64,000 nt of DNA from Maratus speciosus. Taxonomy: Eukaryota; Arthropoda; Arachnida; Araneae; Salticidae. Each line of letters begins with the position of its first letter. The first letter of the stretch is position 1. A program made the translations under genes and the position numbers. The notes under the pieces were generated by a model. It searched no databases, had not been told where the DNA came from, and saw only the letters and a program-made list of their open reading frames with translations. Shown here one piece after another: positions 1 to 10,600 of the stretch. The stretch covers positions 283,323,836 to 283,387,835 of the forward strand of contig OZ010792.1 in the NCBI GenBank assembly GCA_963932465.1. Direction: 5' to 3'.

Positions 1-201
1 ACCCAATAGGTGGCGCTGCTATGTTGCATTTTTATGGATTTAGCCGATTTCAGGGACTGTAATATGTCAAGAACTAATGCAGGGAATTTCATCTTTTTAG
101 AATCCTCATGATGAGCATAGATGCACTGTGATAATGAATTTTGAAGTATTGACAAGTATGAGATAGAAGAAAGTTTTGTGATGGCCACAACATACTAGTT
201 T
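1..201 (+). repeat. 3' part of the 145-bp-module repeat, cut by window edge
   Basis: This stretch is nearly identical to positions 6137-6337, the right-hand end of the full module. It carries the GGTGGCGCTGCTATG core and ends in the same segment (GATAGAAGAAAG, then GTGATGGCCACAACATACTAG). Similarity stops at about 201, which marks the right boundary of the repeat family. No coding potential is seen. Confidence 0.8.
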
Positions 202-630
202 ACCCTTATTACAGTACATAATGGATAAGTGATCCTATTTACGAATTGAAAATTCATTTATTTAATGGCTGATTCCAGTATACAGAAATATTACATTTTG
301 ATTTTTAATATTGTTTCATTATTAATGCATGAAATTATTAATACAACTAATTATTAATGCAACTAATTTTGTAACCAGTGTTTCGTATAAACATCATAAG
401 CTTAAAATTTATTTTTGCATAAGTTTGGCACGTTGCATTTTTGATAGATATTTTTTCTGAATTTTCGGCACGCGCACGTGAAAAGTTTCGACGAGCCTGA
501 TCTAGGGTGTAAGTACATCTGAATGTTCCTGTGGAATGTCTACCACCGGGGAATCACTGAATTCGACGCTGGATGTTTAGATTGAGAAGCATCAATTTAG
601 AGAAAGGTTGTTTTATTATTTCAAATGCTG
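202..630. other. AT-rich sequence, nothing recognised
   Basis: No open frame with a recognisable product, RNA gene or clear repeat was found. The far N-terminal part of the following piggyBac gene may start in here, but stops and frame changes hide it. Confidence 0.4.
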
Positions 631-2620
631 CAGATACTCTAGCTGGACCCAGAGTTGATAGAAAAAAGTCAAAAACGGAAGACGAATATAAAAAAACTAA
701 TTTGGAAGAATAAAAATCTGAAAATTCCTGAAGCGAAAATAAAATATAGAGGAAGTAACTCCTTAAGGGTGTATTACGATCCAAACTGCTTATTTTCTGA
801 TTCATTTTAAAAATCATTTTTGCTCTCAAACGCATCAAACTGGGAAATTCTCTTATTTAGAAACTACATAATGTGCCGTGCTTCTCGATTTTTTGATAAA
901 TGCAGAAAATACTGTATTAAACGCTGTCAAAGTTGGCGTTTTGAACCGAATTTTCCGAAGCGGGCGATCTGGGATTGAAAAAAAAATGGTCACACTGAGA
1001 AAATAATTGTTTAAAAATCAAATTCTAATTAATTGAGCTAAAAATGAAATCACACGGCATGTTAAACATGTCTTCAAAAATCACCCCCAGCAAGTTTCAT
1101 GTTTTTACTTTTAAAAATGAGTCTGAAAATGTCTCAGAAATTTCGAGCTGTTGAGGGTGGAAAAACATTTTTTCGAATACACCCTTAAGTGCTGAAATTA
1201 TGGCTCTGGAGACTCCCTATCAATTTTTCTTCTTTTTTTTTTAACCATGAACTTTTGAATCTTATTTCAAAAGAGACACATAGATACAGAATACAAAAGG
1301 ATCGTTCTCAACCTTTAAAAGTTTTCATTACGGAAATTTGTTATCTAATGTCACTTACACATTTACCATCTGCAAGAGATTACTGGAGTAATATTTTAGG
1401 TAACCAAACAATAAAGAGCAAATGACTGTCAAAGAATTTGAAAAAATCCGACAATTTTTACTTTTTAATGACAATACTAAAGAAATCGCTAGAGGCATGA
1501 AGGACCTTGATAGACTATTCAAAGTAAGACCTCTAACAGAGTGTATCAGAAAACGCTTTATGCAAGTTGCTATGGAAGAGTGTTTGCCAATAGATGAACA
1601 AATTTGCGCAACAAAATCTCGAAGCATTTTGAAACAGTATTTTCCCAATAAACCACATAAATGGGGCTTTAAATTCTTCGTTTTATGTGGTATAAGCTGT
1701 TTTGCCCATATTTTTTAATTATATAGTGGCCAGGAAAATGTTGACATACGACCGCCAAATGAGACAGATTTAGGGTCTGCATCAAATGTTGCTGTGTGTC
1801 TTAGTAGGATAATTCCGCGAAATCAGAACCAAAAGTTGTTTTTTTATAATTACCTCAATTGATTACCATTACTTGAATGTTTATCACAGAACTGAATGCT
1901 TTTATTGGTCACAGTGAGACGCAATAGAATACTTAATATTAGCTTCCTTTGGAATCTGAGATAAAAAAAAAAGAAAAAAGAGGATATAGTTTAGAACAAG
2001 TAGCATGCATTAACAGTACATAAATATCATGTGTTACATGGTTGAATGATAAGCCAACATTAGCTGCGAGTCTCCCTATAGAAAATATTTCTCGATTCGA
2101 TAAAAAGGTGAATCAAAAGACTGATATAGGTTGTCCTTTTGTGATAAAACAATATAATAAACACATGAGTGGGGTAGACTTACTAGACAGCCATTTTGAA
2201 AGTTATAGAAATAAAATGAGATCTAAAAAGTTTGAGTTCTCTACCATCTACTGGATGTTGTTATGATAAATTAATGGATCTTATATAAAAAACTGAACGA
2301 AAATAATTCCTTAACGAAAATGACTTTGGCTAAATTCAGGCAAGAGGTTGCAATCTGCTTTTGTAAAATTGAAAGCGAAACACCAAATGCTAAAGGAGGA
2401 CGCCCAAGAATGTCTGAAGTAGAAAGGGGAATTATAGCCAAGAAAAATAAAGTTCCTGTATCAGCAATGCCAGTCAAAGATATAAGATTTGATGGAGCCT
2501 GCCATTGGCCGGATTATATGGACTTCCAAACTGCACTCGCAAAACTTTCATAAAGTGTTCAAAATGTGGAGTAGCCTTATGTATAAATCGAGATAGAAAC
2601 TCTTATTCTGTGTTTTATAT
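631..2620 (+). pseudogene. piggyBac-family (DDE_Tnp_1_7) transposase, decayed and interrupted
   Basis: This is the remnant of a cut-and-paste transposase that inserts at TTAA sites. Fragments in family order are: an N-terminal piece before 763; then TPYQFF and the NHELLNLI block; LPSARDYWS; a DEQ motif holding the first catalytic Asp, in LPIDEQ; then SILKQYFPNKPHKWGFK (about 1225-1715). A decayed middle (about 1720-2040) still reads like NVAVCLSRIIPRNQNQKLFF. The late GVDLLDS block lies near 2170, and a Cys-rich tail with CSKCGVALC near 2560. The expected middle Asp of the FDNY-type motif reads Tyr, and stops and frame shifts are frequent, so it cannot be active. A 418-bp MITE sits inside it at 767-1184; skipping the MITE keeps the frame open across the TTAA site. 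Family assignment is secure; the exact ends are not. Confidence 0.88.
767..1184. mobile_element. TTAA-flanked MITE inside the piggyBac gene
   Basis: Inverted ends GGGTGTATT (767-775) and AATACACCC (1176-1184) are flanked by TTAA at 763-766 and 1185-1188. TTAA duplication is the mark of piggyBac-type transposition. The interrupted reading frame runs on correctly when one TTAA and the insert are skipped, which supports the boundaries independently. The element is 418 bp with no coding capacity. Confidence 0.8.
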
Positions 2621-2805
2621 GTTTACATTTGGAACTTTTTTGCTCTTAAAGCTGTTTTTTACACTCCTTTTTCTTTTGATTTGCTTTCTGTTGATATTTT
2701 ATTCTATTGTAAAATAATTTTATATACATTTCTTCCTTGCATGTCTTTTTATAATTTGTATTTTTAAATTTGTAACATTAATTTTTACTTTTTTGTGCAT
2801 TTTAA

Positions 2806-3001
2806 CCCCTTGAGTGGCGGTGGGATATATTATATTGTACTAATTTTAATCAAGGTTTGCAGCGAAAACTTTTGATTAAATTTTATATTTCAAATTTTGG
2901 AGGAAAAAAGTTTCAAAATAGCTTACATTAAAATAAATTTTCTCAAATATTCCGGTGTGAATTGAACATTACAGAGACACAATTGCTTGCTCCTTCAAGG
3001 G
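2806..3001. mobile_element. Short piggyBac-type MITE
   Basis: A 196-bp AT-rich segment starts CCCCTTGAGTGGC and ends GCTCCTTCAAGGG, so the ends are imperfect inverted repeats of about 13 bp. TTAA lies directly outside on both sides (2802-2805 and 3002-3005). It is non-coding. The short, imperfect ends make this less certain than the insert at 767-1184. Confidence 0.6.
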
Positions 3002-3296
3002 TTAAGTATCTGCTATAAAATTTTAATACATATTATACTCTTTTTGTATATATAATACACAAATATTGTGGGTTTTGTGCCATATTTAGTACAAAACAGT
3101 AAATATCTAATTGTGTGCTTTGGGATACATATGCCACATACCACAAAAATCCATATTTTAAAAAAATATATGAATTTCAAATGAAAATCAAATTTCAAAT
3201 TATTTTTTTTTGCTTAAAAGGCGCAAAGACCAACTTAGTGAAAAAGACTACGGACTAAGAAACTTCTAATAGTGAGAAGTTCCAGGCTGGGTATCG

Positions 3297-3366
3297 TTCC
3301 ATGTGGTTTGGCGGTAGAACGTCGGTGCGCTATACTGATGATCCGGGTTCGATTCCCGGCATGAAG
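3297..3366 (+). other. tRNA-like cloverleaf, copy 1
   Basis: All four arms can be drawn in 70 nt: acceptor TTCCATG with CATGAAG (one mismatch), D stem GTTT/GAAC with loop GGCGGTA, anticodon stem TCGGT/ACTGA with loop GCGCTAT, 4-nt variable loop, and T stem CCGGG/CCCGG with loop TTCGATT. The B-box is therefore excellent. The anticodon position reads GCT, but base 33 is C instead of the near-universal U, so a decoding tRNA is unlikely. It is probably a tRNA-derived core used as an internal pol III promoter. Confidence 0.75.
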
Positions 3367-3625
3367 TCTCTTTCACTAAGTTGGTCTTTGCGCCTTTTAA
3401 GCAAAAAAAATAATTTGAAATTTGATTTTCATTTGAAATAGTGTATTCAAGGCGAATGTTTCTCTCTGGAAAAATTTCCAAATATTAATATAGATTCATC
3501 GATGCTGGATTTAATTAAGTGTCTGTGTTTGCCCCATGTTGGTGGCTCACGGAAAATACTCCATCTTGTGCTGCGTTTGTAGCCTTACCAACTTGTAATA
3601 GTGAGAAGTTCCAGGCTGGGTATCG

Positions 3626-3695
3626 TTCCATGTGGTTTGGCGGTAGAACGTCGGTGCGCTATACTGATGACCCGGGTACGATTCCCGGCATGGAT
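3626..3695 (+). other. tRNA-like cloverleaf, copy 2
   Basis: Same 70-nt fold as copy 1, with one informative change: the T loop reads TACGATT instead of TTCGATT, which damages the B-box consensus. The 3' acceptor strand CATGGAT pairs at five inner positions and fails at the outer end. This copy looks less able to recruit pol III than its neighbours. Confidence 0.7.
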
Positions 3696-3956
3696 TATTT
3701 TTCACTAAGTTGGTCTTTGCGCCTTTTAAGCAAAAAAAAAATAATTTGAAATTTGATTTTCATTTGAAATAGTGTATTCAAAGCGAATGTTTCTTTCTGG
3801 AAAAATTTCCAAATATTAATACAGATTCATCGATGCTGGATTTAATTAAGTGTCTGTGTTTGCCCCATGTTGGTGGCTCACGGAAAATATTCCATCTTGT
3901 GCTGCGTTTGTAGCCTTGCCAACTTGTAATAGTGAGAAGTTCCAGGCTGGGTATCG

Positions 3957-4026
3957 TTCCATGTGGTTTGGCGGTAGAACGTCGGTGCGCTATACTGATG
4001 ACCCGGGTTCGATTCCCGGCATGGAG
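3957..4026 (+). other. tRNA-like cloverleaf, copy 3 (best paired)
   Basis: Acceptor strands TTCCATG and CATGGAG pair at all seven positions (one T-G wobble). D, anticodon and T arms are as in copy 1, with an intact TTCGATT loop. It has C at position 33 and GCT at the anticodon position. No T-run terminator follows closely; the fold-back right arm follows directly. Confidence 0.75.
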
Positions 4027-4260
4027 TCTTTTTCACTAAGTTGGTCTTTGCGCCTTTTAAGCAAAAAAAATAATTTGAAATTTGATTTTCATTTGAAATA
4101 GTGTATTCAAGGCGAATGTTTCTCTCTGGAAAAATTTCCAAATATTATAATATATGAAGTCTGAATTTTTTTATTATTTTTCCTGTATTTGGGACTAGCT
4201 AAAGTAATCAATTTTTCTTTTCATAAAGAAAAGAAAAATCGTGCAGTGAAGGGTTAAAAT

Positions 4261-4860
4261 CCATATTCTTCATTATTCTGTTGTACGCCAGCTCTTTCCG
4301 AACAGCCGGCATGGCAGCATTCAAAGTTCCCGTCGCTGAACGAACCGCCGATAGACAACAGAACTACGAAAAATCGACAAAATTACAAAAAAATCTCTAT
4401 TACAGCTCCCCCTTCCAGCGGAATATTTCTAAATTCAAAGAGGACCTACACTGTAAAAAAAAATTTGTAATGTTACTAAAATTTTTCTAGGAAACTGGGA
4501 TTCCAGGAACTTTTTATGTAACGGCAACAAGGAAAATTCCTGTAACAGATGCTGTTACAGAAATTTTTGCTGTTGCCGTTACATAAATAGTTTCTGGAAT
4601 CCCAGTTTCCGAGAAATATGTTAGTAACTTCACAGATTTTTTTTTTACAGTGTACTTGCCATAGCCAAAAACAATATACGAAATTCGGTGAAATTCTATG
4701 CATAACGTCATGCACTTTTCAATGTACAATAATGAAAAGGGCACAAAAATCCCTATTACAGCGCTCCCTACCGGCGGAATATTTTCAAATTCAAGGAAGA
4801 CCTGCTGGCCATAGCCAAAAATATACACAAGAAATTTGGTTCAATTCTATACATACACTC
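4261..4860 (+). repeat. Repeat module with about 151-bp units
   Basis: Two copies of a unit begin CTATTACAGC at 4397 and 4753 and contain TTCCAGCGGAATATTT and GCCATAGCCAAAAA. Subtracting the MITE inserted in the first copy leaves a period near 151 bp. A related unit lies at about 12950-13080. No coding function is seen. Confidence 0.65.
4449..4652. mobile_element. Hairpin MITE with CACTGTAAAAAA ends
   Basis: This 204-bp element is almost entirely palindromic: the left half CACTGTAAAAAAAAATTTG runs inward to GTAACGGCAACA and is mirrored on the right, ending TTTTACAGTG. TA lies at both edges (4447-4448, 4653-4654). The neighbouring repeat unit at about 4790-4815 gives the empty site, confirming the insertion point. 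TA duplication fits Tc1/mariner-type mobilisation. Confidence 0.85.
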
Positions 4861-4955
4861 TAAATAAAAAAGAGTGACTCTTGCTAAAGGAGTGCAGTTT
4901 TTCACCCCTGGTAGCAGTGAATAGTCACTCTTTCATAGGAGTGAATGTTTATTAT
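4857..4955. repeat. Cluster of CACTCTTT / AGGAGTG palindromes
   Basis: Several short inverted motifs lie close together: AAGAGTGACTCTTG, AAGGAGTG, TCACTCTTTCATAGGAGTGAA. A similar but longer cluster occurs at 12745-12905. They link the 151-bp unit module to the 145-bp array module. Function unknown. Confidence 0.6.
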
Positions 4956-4974
4956 TTTTTTTTTTTTGTAGTGG

Positions 4975-6337
4975 GTTGTTTTTACTTTCTTCTTTCTTTA
5001 CAAGAAGAAAGTATTGGTTTCATGAAAATTTTCAAATTCCAGTTTTCGACGGATTTACACGTTTTATGGGTCAGAGATTCCAAAAAGCATGTTTTTACAA
5101 AATGTCTGTCTGTGAGTCTGTCTGTCTGTCTGTCTGTCCGTCTGTCTGTATGTTACACAAATTTTGTGGACGCTCTATCTCAAGAACTAATGCACGGAAT
5201 TTAATAAAAATTTATATTCTGTTAGTCCCTGATATAAATTGGTGCTGATTAGTTTTTGGTGTAAATCTCTCAACAGGTTGCGCTGCTATGCAGCCTTTTT
5301 CACGATTTCCGCAGTAGCTCAATCTCCAGAACTAATGCACGGATTTTCATCAAACTTCAGATTCAGTTAGTCCTTGACATGAATTGAAGCTTTGAACATT
5401 TTGGTGTAAATCGCTCAACAGGAGGCGCTACTATACTGCATTTTTTACAATTTCCGCAATAGCTCTATCTCAACAACTAATGCTTGGAGAATCAACAAAC
5501 TTCAGATTCAAGTATACTTTGATATAAATTAGTGCTGTTTGTGTTTTGGTGCAAATCGCTCAACAGGTGGCGCTGCTATGCTGCACTTTTCAGAATTTCC
5601 ATTATAGCTGTATCTCAAGAAATAATGCAACAGTTTTCACCAAACTTCAGAATCAGTTAATCCTCGATATGAATTGACATTTTGTACAGTATGGTGTAAA
5701 TTGCTCAACAGGTGGCGCTGCTATACAGCATTCTTCCCGATTTCTGCAATAGCTCTATCTCAAGAACTAATGGACACATTTTCATCAAACTTCAGATTCA
5801 GTTACTCTTTGATATGAAGTGGTGCTGACCACGTGTTTGTGACTATCGTCCAATAGGTGGCGCTGTGTGCTGAATTTTGCACTATTTCCTCAATAGCTCT
5901 ATCTCAAGAACTAATGCACGAATTTTCATCAAACTTCAGATTTAAGTACACCTTGATAAGTGTTGATGCTGATTATGTGGTTGTGTAAATCGCTCAACAG
6001 GTGGCGCTGTTATGCTGCATTTGTCATCATTTGCGTAATAACTCTATCTCAAGAACTAATGCACAGATTTTCCCCAAACTTCATATTCAGTTAGACATTG
6101 ACATAAGTTGATGATAATTAGGTTCTGGTGTAAATCACCCAATAAGTGGCGCTGCTATGCTGCATTTTGATGGATTTATACGATTTAAGGGACAGTAATA
6201 TCTCAAGAACTAATGCACGTAATTTCATCTTTCTAGACTCCTCATGATGAGAATAGATGCACTGTGATAATGAATTTTGAAGTATTGACAAGTATGAGAT
6301 AGAAGAAAGTTTTGTGATGGCCACAACATACTAGTTT
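4975..6337 (+). mobile_element. Module carrying a seven-copy 145-bp tandem array
   Basis: The left end has a hairpin, ACTTTCTTCT mirrored by AAGAAGAAAGT (about 4982-5010), then a TCTG microsatellite (5104-5150). The array follows: landmark GGTGGCGCTGCTATG or variants at 5276, 5421, 5566, 5711, 5856, 6000 and 6145, a period of 144-145 bp. Units include CTCAAGAACTAATGCACGG and ATCAAACTTCAGATTC. The right end has GATAGAAGAAAG, so both ends share an inverted ACTTTCTTCT motif. Related pieces lie at 1-201, 13090-13255, 18999-19600 and 47618-48370. No transposase is seen and class is unknown. Confidence 0.8.
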
Positions 6338-6411
6338 TATTTTGCTTTTATGGTCATTTTAAAAGAATCGCATCTTTTGCGGCATGCATGGATATATTTA
6401 CAAGCGTGGTA

Positions 6412-6562
6412 AAGATTGGAATAAAATACTTTATTAGCAATATTTATTTAATTCATAGTTTGTAACATTAATTGAACTTTTAAGGAAAAATTCAGTTAAA
6501 GTTACATACGAATTTAAATTAGATTACTAACAGAAATAAACTAAAATATTTTATTCCAATCT
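6412..6562. mobile_element. Short TA-flanked MITE
   Basis: A 151-bp AT-rich segment has ends AAGATTGGAATAAAATA and TATTTTATTCCAATCT in inverted orientation, with TA at 6410-6411 and 6563-6564. It is non-coding. Confidence 0.6.
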
Positions 6563-6564
6563 TA

Positions 6565-7521
6565 ACCCTTGTGTTTGGTTTTATTGCATGCCCTATAAAG
6601 ATGTTACTTTTAAAGTTTTATTAATAACTTTTTAATAGGTGGATGTTATATGTTTAGCAATGTTTGATCTCATTTTAATTTTTGTTTTAAATATAAAACC
6701 GTACTTTTTCCTTAAATCATTGCTATTTTTGCAAAGTGCTATTGTTCTAAAATATTTTAAATCTTTCCATTTGAACGCAATGCTTATAAACTCACTTCTT
6801 TTTTAAATAAGTTCTAAGCATGATAATGTTAAGAATGTGTAATTTTTTCTATCCGCTGTGATTTGCATTTGTTTTATTTAATATGAACATGGAGTCTAAA
6901 TTTTGAGTTCTCTGTAATATGTATATTTTTTTCTTTTAAACATATTCCTTAACTTAATCATGATTTTTAATTTTCGTCCGTTGTTGCCATAACCCACGAT
7001 AAGCCATATTTAATTTAATTTTTTTATTCGCGTAGATATTGTATTTTGTGACTATGAGCAAAATAGATTTTATATGTTTTATAGGAAAAGATTGACCTCG
7101 GAAATAGAAAAAAGGGAAACTTAAAAATAAAGTAAATGACTGCATTATAAATATTCTTATTGCTTTTAAAACATTTTAGTGTAAAAAAGTGGTTATTAAT
7201 CTTTTTAAAAAAATATTCAGTCCTGCATTATGTAAATAAATATGACCATTTTAAAAATATATACTAAAACAGTCTTATCCATAAACTTCAAAACAGGCAT
7301 AAAAAAACATTTTATTCCAATGCTTAAATATCATGTTTTATTGTTTAGCGCCAAAAATTACGTGTATCAAAAACGTAGAAAATGTTTTTATAATAGAAGG
7401 AAATTTAATAACTGATGCCGAATATCTATAATTAATTTTTTTTTATATTACTCAGTCTCGAAATTTTAAAATCATAACCCGCAGAAAAATGTTTACATAC
7501 AATTTAAAAAAAATTAATATT
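6565..7521. other. AT-rich sequence, nothing recognised
   Basis: No gene, RNA or repeat structure could be supported. A single ATTTTATTCCAATGCTTA motif near 7310 resembles the end of the preceding MITE but has no partner. Confidence 0.4.
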
Positions 7522-8299
7522 CAGTAAAAACTCCCTACGGCGACCACGTACCGATCCAATAAAATTGGGCCATTTCGAGAGGTGGTCTCTTAATGGAGGT
7601 CATGTTTAAATCTAGATTTTAATTGTTTAAAAATGGTAACACTGTTACTAAAATTTATTTTTCACATTTGGAAAAAATATAAAAAATTAAGTATCAAAAT
7701 AAAAGTTAATTACATAAGTTAATTACTGCAGAGTTTTAAAAATGAATACATTGAGCTGTGCTTTAAGTTTACAGTTTTATATTTTATAATTTTTATCTCC
7801 AGATCCTTTCGAAGTTCAGTAAATAAATGCATTTTTTTGTGGACGGGAACAAATAATGAAGGTTTCATTACTTTATCTATTTCTTTGAGAGTTTTCCGAC
7901 AGAATAGGGCAGAGGAGTTTATTGACGGCCATTCTTAATTTGTAATCAGAGTTAAATTCATTGCCTAAAAAAGCCCAAAGAGACTTAAAAACTCTTAAAA
8001 ACGCTTAAAAGTTACAGAGATAAAAAAAAAATCTAAACTTTTTAGAAGTTTGATGAATAATGCACTCTCCGGAATTATTTTTTTAATAAAACCTTCTTCA
8101 AGCGACCAGGAAAAAACGGAATTTATTTCATTTTCTTCAAAGAAATCGATCTCTCACGGAGGGAGTTCAACTGGGATAGTCTCTGAATGGAGGTAAAATT
8201 AGTATTGAGCCTATGGGAATAAATTTCGTTCCATGAAAAAAATGGTCGTTCAGGGAGGTGTTCGCCTAATGGAGCTGGTCGCACAGTGAGGTTTCACTG
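7522..8299. mobile_element. Tigger/pogo-like non-autonomous element
   Basis: The left end CAGTAAAAACTCCCTACGGC is an imperfect inverted copy of the right end, ACAGTGAGGTTTCACTG. Both ends continue with GCGACCA-type and AATGGAG-type motifs: GAGAGGTGGTCTCTTAATGG on the left and GTTCGCCTAATGGAGC on the right. CAGT(A/G)AAACCTC ends are typical of Tigger elements. TA lies outside on the right; the left flank is altered. No transposase frame is present, so it is a 0.78 kb derivative. Confidence 0.7.
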
Positions 8300-8301
8300 T
8301 A

Positions 8302-8646
8302 CCAGCCTTTTCGTAATAGCATAAACATCAAATATCATATTTAACTCCGAAACAATAATAAATACTCTTAACTGTATATAATCCGAAATCAGTAATAAAC
8401 AAAAAAAAAAAAAAAAAAACTCATGTAACGGCAAATTAATGTTTTCGAATCTCTCTCCTACGAAATTAAAACTTCCAGATATCTTCTCTTGGGAGTCAGT
8501 CACCCTTTCAAACGAAAGAGATAAAACTTTTTTGTTTTGATGGTCGGCAAAAATAATTTGCAACACAGCATTGAAAGAGAAGAATAAAATATTTACAGTC
8601 ATTTTTTTTAATTCTCATTTCCCAAACTAATGATTTGCTAAGCATT
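8302..8646. other. AT-rich sequence with A-run
   Basis: Contains a 20-base A-run near 8401-8420 and no recognised feature. It separates the Tigger-like element from the target duplication of the hAT-like element. Confidence 0.4.
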
Positions 8647-10408
8647 GTGCGTATTAGGTCTGCACGGGCTGAAATTTCCAAGCCCGGGCCCGGCCCGACT
8701 CATAGAATAAAATTCGGCCCGGCCCGTAGAAAAAAAATTGGCCCGATCCGGCCCGGTAAAAAACTTAAAAGTTTGGATCCAGCCCGGCCCGGTACGGAAA
8801 TAAGTTAAAATCTTGGACCGAGCCCGGCACGGCCCGAGTGAATTTCAACAAAACATTGATTTTTTTTTTTTTTTTTTTGAAGTATTAAAAATCTGAAAAA
8901 TGCTATACAGTAAGACGGAATTGCATAGAAAAGAAAAAAAATGCGTTATAGACAAGTTCCCTTCATAGCGAGTGTAAATGTATTATATAGTCTATTCTTA
9001 TGTATTAGTATATTAATTATGCATGGATCAACACGTTAGTGAGTTTAAAACTGAGTTCCGTCATAGGCAGGTTCTTTTTCACCTGTTTTATTATGTTTTA
9101 ATTTAGCTATATTTTAATAAGCGCAGAAATCTAGTGTTCTTTAAAAAGAATAAATTTTTTAATGTTTAAGTGTAGAATAATGACCATTTGAAAATGTATG
9201 CAATTTTTGCAAAAACGTTTGGGCCAGGCCTAATTTTACTGACCTTTGAATGGACCAGACCACGCTGAGACAATGATTTTCATACGGGCTGAGTCAAAAT
9301 TAGGACTGAAAATTTTGAACCGTGAAGACTCGCAATGAATAAGGCTACTAAATAGATGAGCTGGCTCGTCAGGCATTTTCATCCCTGACGGACTGCTTCG
9401 CGTAATGTATCTCAATAGCGTTGAATTAGTTTCTGTCTATTTTTAGCTTTAAAAGCTTAATTATCGGTAGTTTTTCTGCTATTAATTGTTGAAATCCTTC
9501 AATAAAGGATTACTGCATGCTTCAGTTTCCCTATAAACATAAAAAATGACCAAATTTTAATATTAATTGTAGATTATATTCTTCGTGAATTTTTTTCTTC
9601 GCCAATTTTGGCGATAAAGACATATTTTAAAAGTACAGCGCCATCTAGTTCATTTTCAGGAAAACAATTGATTTTGATGCGATTTGTGATTTTTTATATT
9701 GTCGGACGAAAATAGAGGGAAATTATATGGGAAGCTACTTTAAATTTTTTGGATAATTAATAACGATACCTCAAAATATTAACATGTGATGAAATTTATG
9801 AGATTTTTGAAAAAAAAATAGTTAAAGAACTAATGTGAAATAGAATTTTTCAGAGAAATTTTACAATATAATTTTTTTTGTTTAATATTCATTTTCACAA
9901 AAAAAAAATGGATTCTATTTGAAGTTTTTGAAGAAAATTCTACAATTTGTGCTTAAGATTATTGTTAATATTTCATCATAAGACAGTAATATTTAAAAAT
10001 ATATAAATAAATATTTTTAACAATTTCCGTAAGTCAGTATTACCAAGAAATAAAGCGTATCTTTATTGTAACCTTCAGATATAAAATTGTTTTAAAAAAT
10101 ATCAAAGGATACTTCCATACTATGAAATCTCAGAGATCGATGCAGGTTTATTTCCTGGTGCCCATTTTGTGAAAAGTAAAAGTTTTTTTTTTGTGAAATT
10201 TATTATAATTTTGTGAAAAATAATATTTTGTAATGAAAGTTGAAATCGAGTTACTCAAATTCGAACTAAGCATTTATTAACAAAAACTTCTTTAAACCAT
10301 TTTGCTAAAGTTTTTGTTCCTGGTGAACTGGTTTTATTTACAAATCACTGATTTTAAAACCTAACAAAATAAAAATAATAAATAGAAGTAAGTTTTTATG
10401 GAAAGAGA

Positions 10409-10600
10409 TTTTGTCAAAGGGCCTATTTTATTAAAAAAGAATTTTGTGAAGGGACCGGTTTCATTAAAAGGAGTTTTGTGAAGGAGCCCATTTTATTAAA
10501 TTTATTTTTATAAAGGGGTCCATTTTGTTAAATTCATCTTCGTGAAGGGACCTATTTTATTAAATAGATTTTTGTGAAGGGGTCCTAAATAGGCCTCAAA
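10409..10600 (+). repeat. 32-bp minisatellite, about six units
   Basis: The units carry TTTTGTGAAGGG(A/G)CC followed by (A/T)TTTTATTAAA. The landmark TTTTGT or variants lies at 10409, 10442, 10474, 10506, 10538 and 10569, giving a 31-33-bp period. The units have diverged. It lies inside the hAT-like element. Confidence 0.7.

Larger units (their letters stand above)
3175..4150 (+). mobile_element. Three tandem fold-back units, each with a tRNA-like core
   Basis: Unit 1 has an AT-rich left arm (about 3178-3242) that is the inverted complement of its right arm (about 3366-3440); both carry GCTTAAAAGGCGCAAAGACC or its complement. Units 2 and 3 repeat the core and right arm at a spacing of 329 and 331 bp (landmark AGTGAGAAGTTCCAGG at 3271, 3600, 3931). 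The spacer holds TGTTTGCCCCATGTTGGTGG and a GGAAAAATTTCC palindrome. The copies differ at only a few positions. A related copy with both arms lies at 37.9-38.3 kb. Open frames across these units are shadows of the repeats, not proteins. Confidence 0.85.

Noticed and set aside
554..838. 94-codon minus-strand open frame
   Set aside because: It lies antisense over the piggyBac N-terminal part and the MITE edge, has biased composition, and shows no known similarity.
4234..4257. Sequence reading TTAACCCTTCACTGCACG on the minus strand, like a piggyBac terminus
   Set aside because: No partner end could be found upstream of the piggyBac gene, so I could not define an element with it.
4881..5248. Open frames with Ser-Val-Cys-Leu repeats
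   Set aside because: They are translations of the TCTG microsatellite and the hairpin end of the 145-bp module.
5276..6145. CRISPR-like regular repeat spacing
   Set aside because: Whole 145-bp units are repeated with no unique spacers, and the DNA is clearly eukaryotic repeat sequence.
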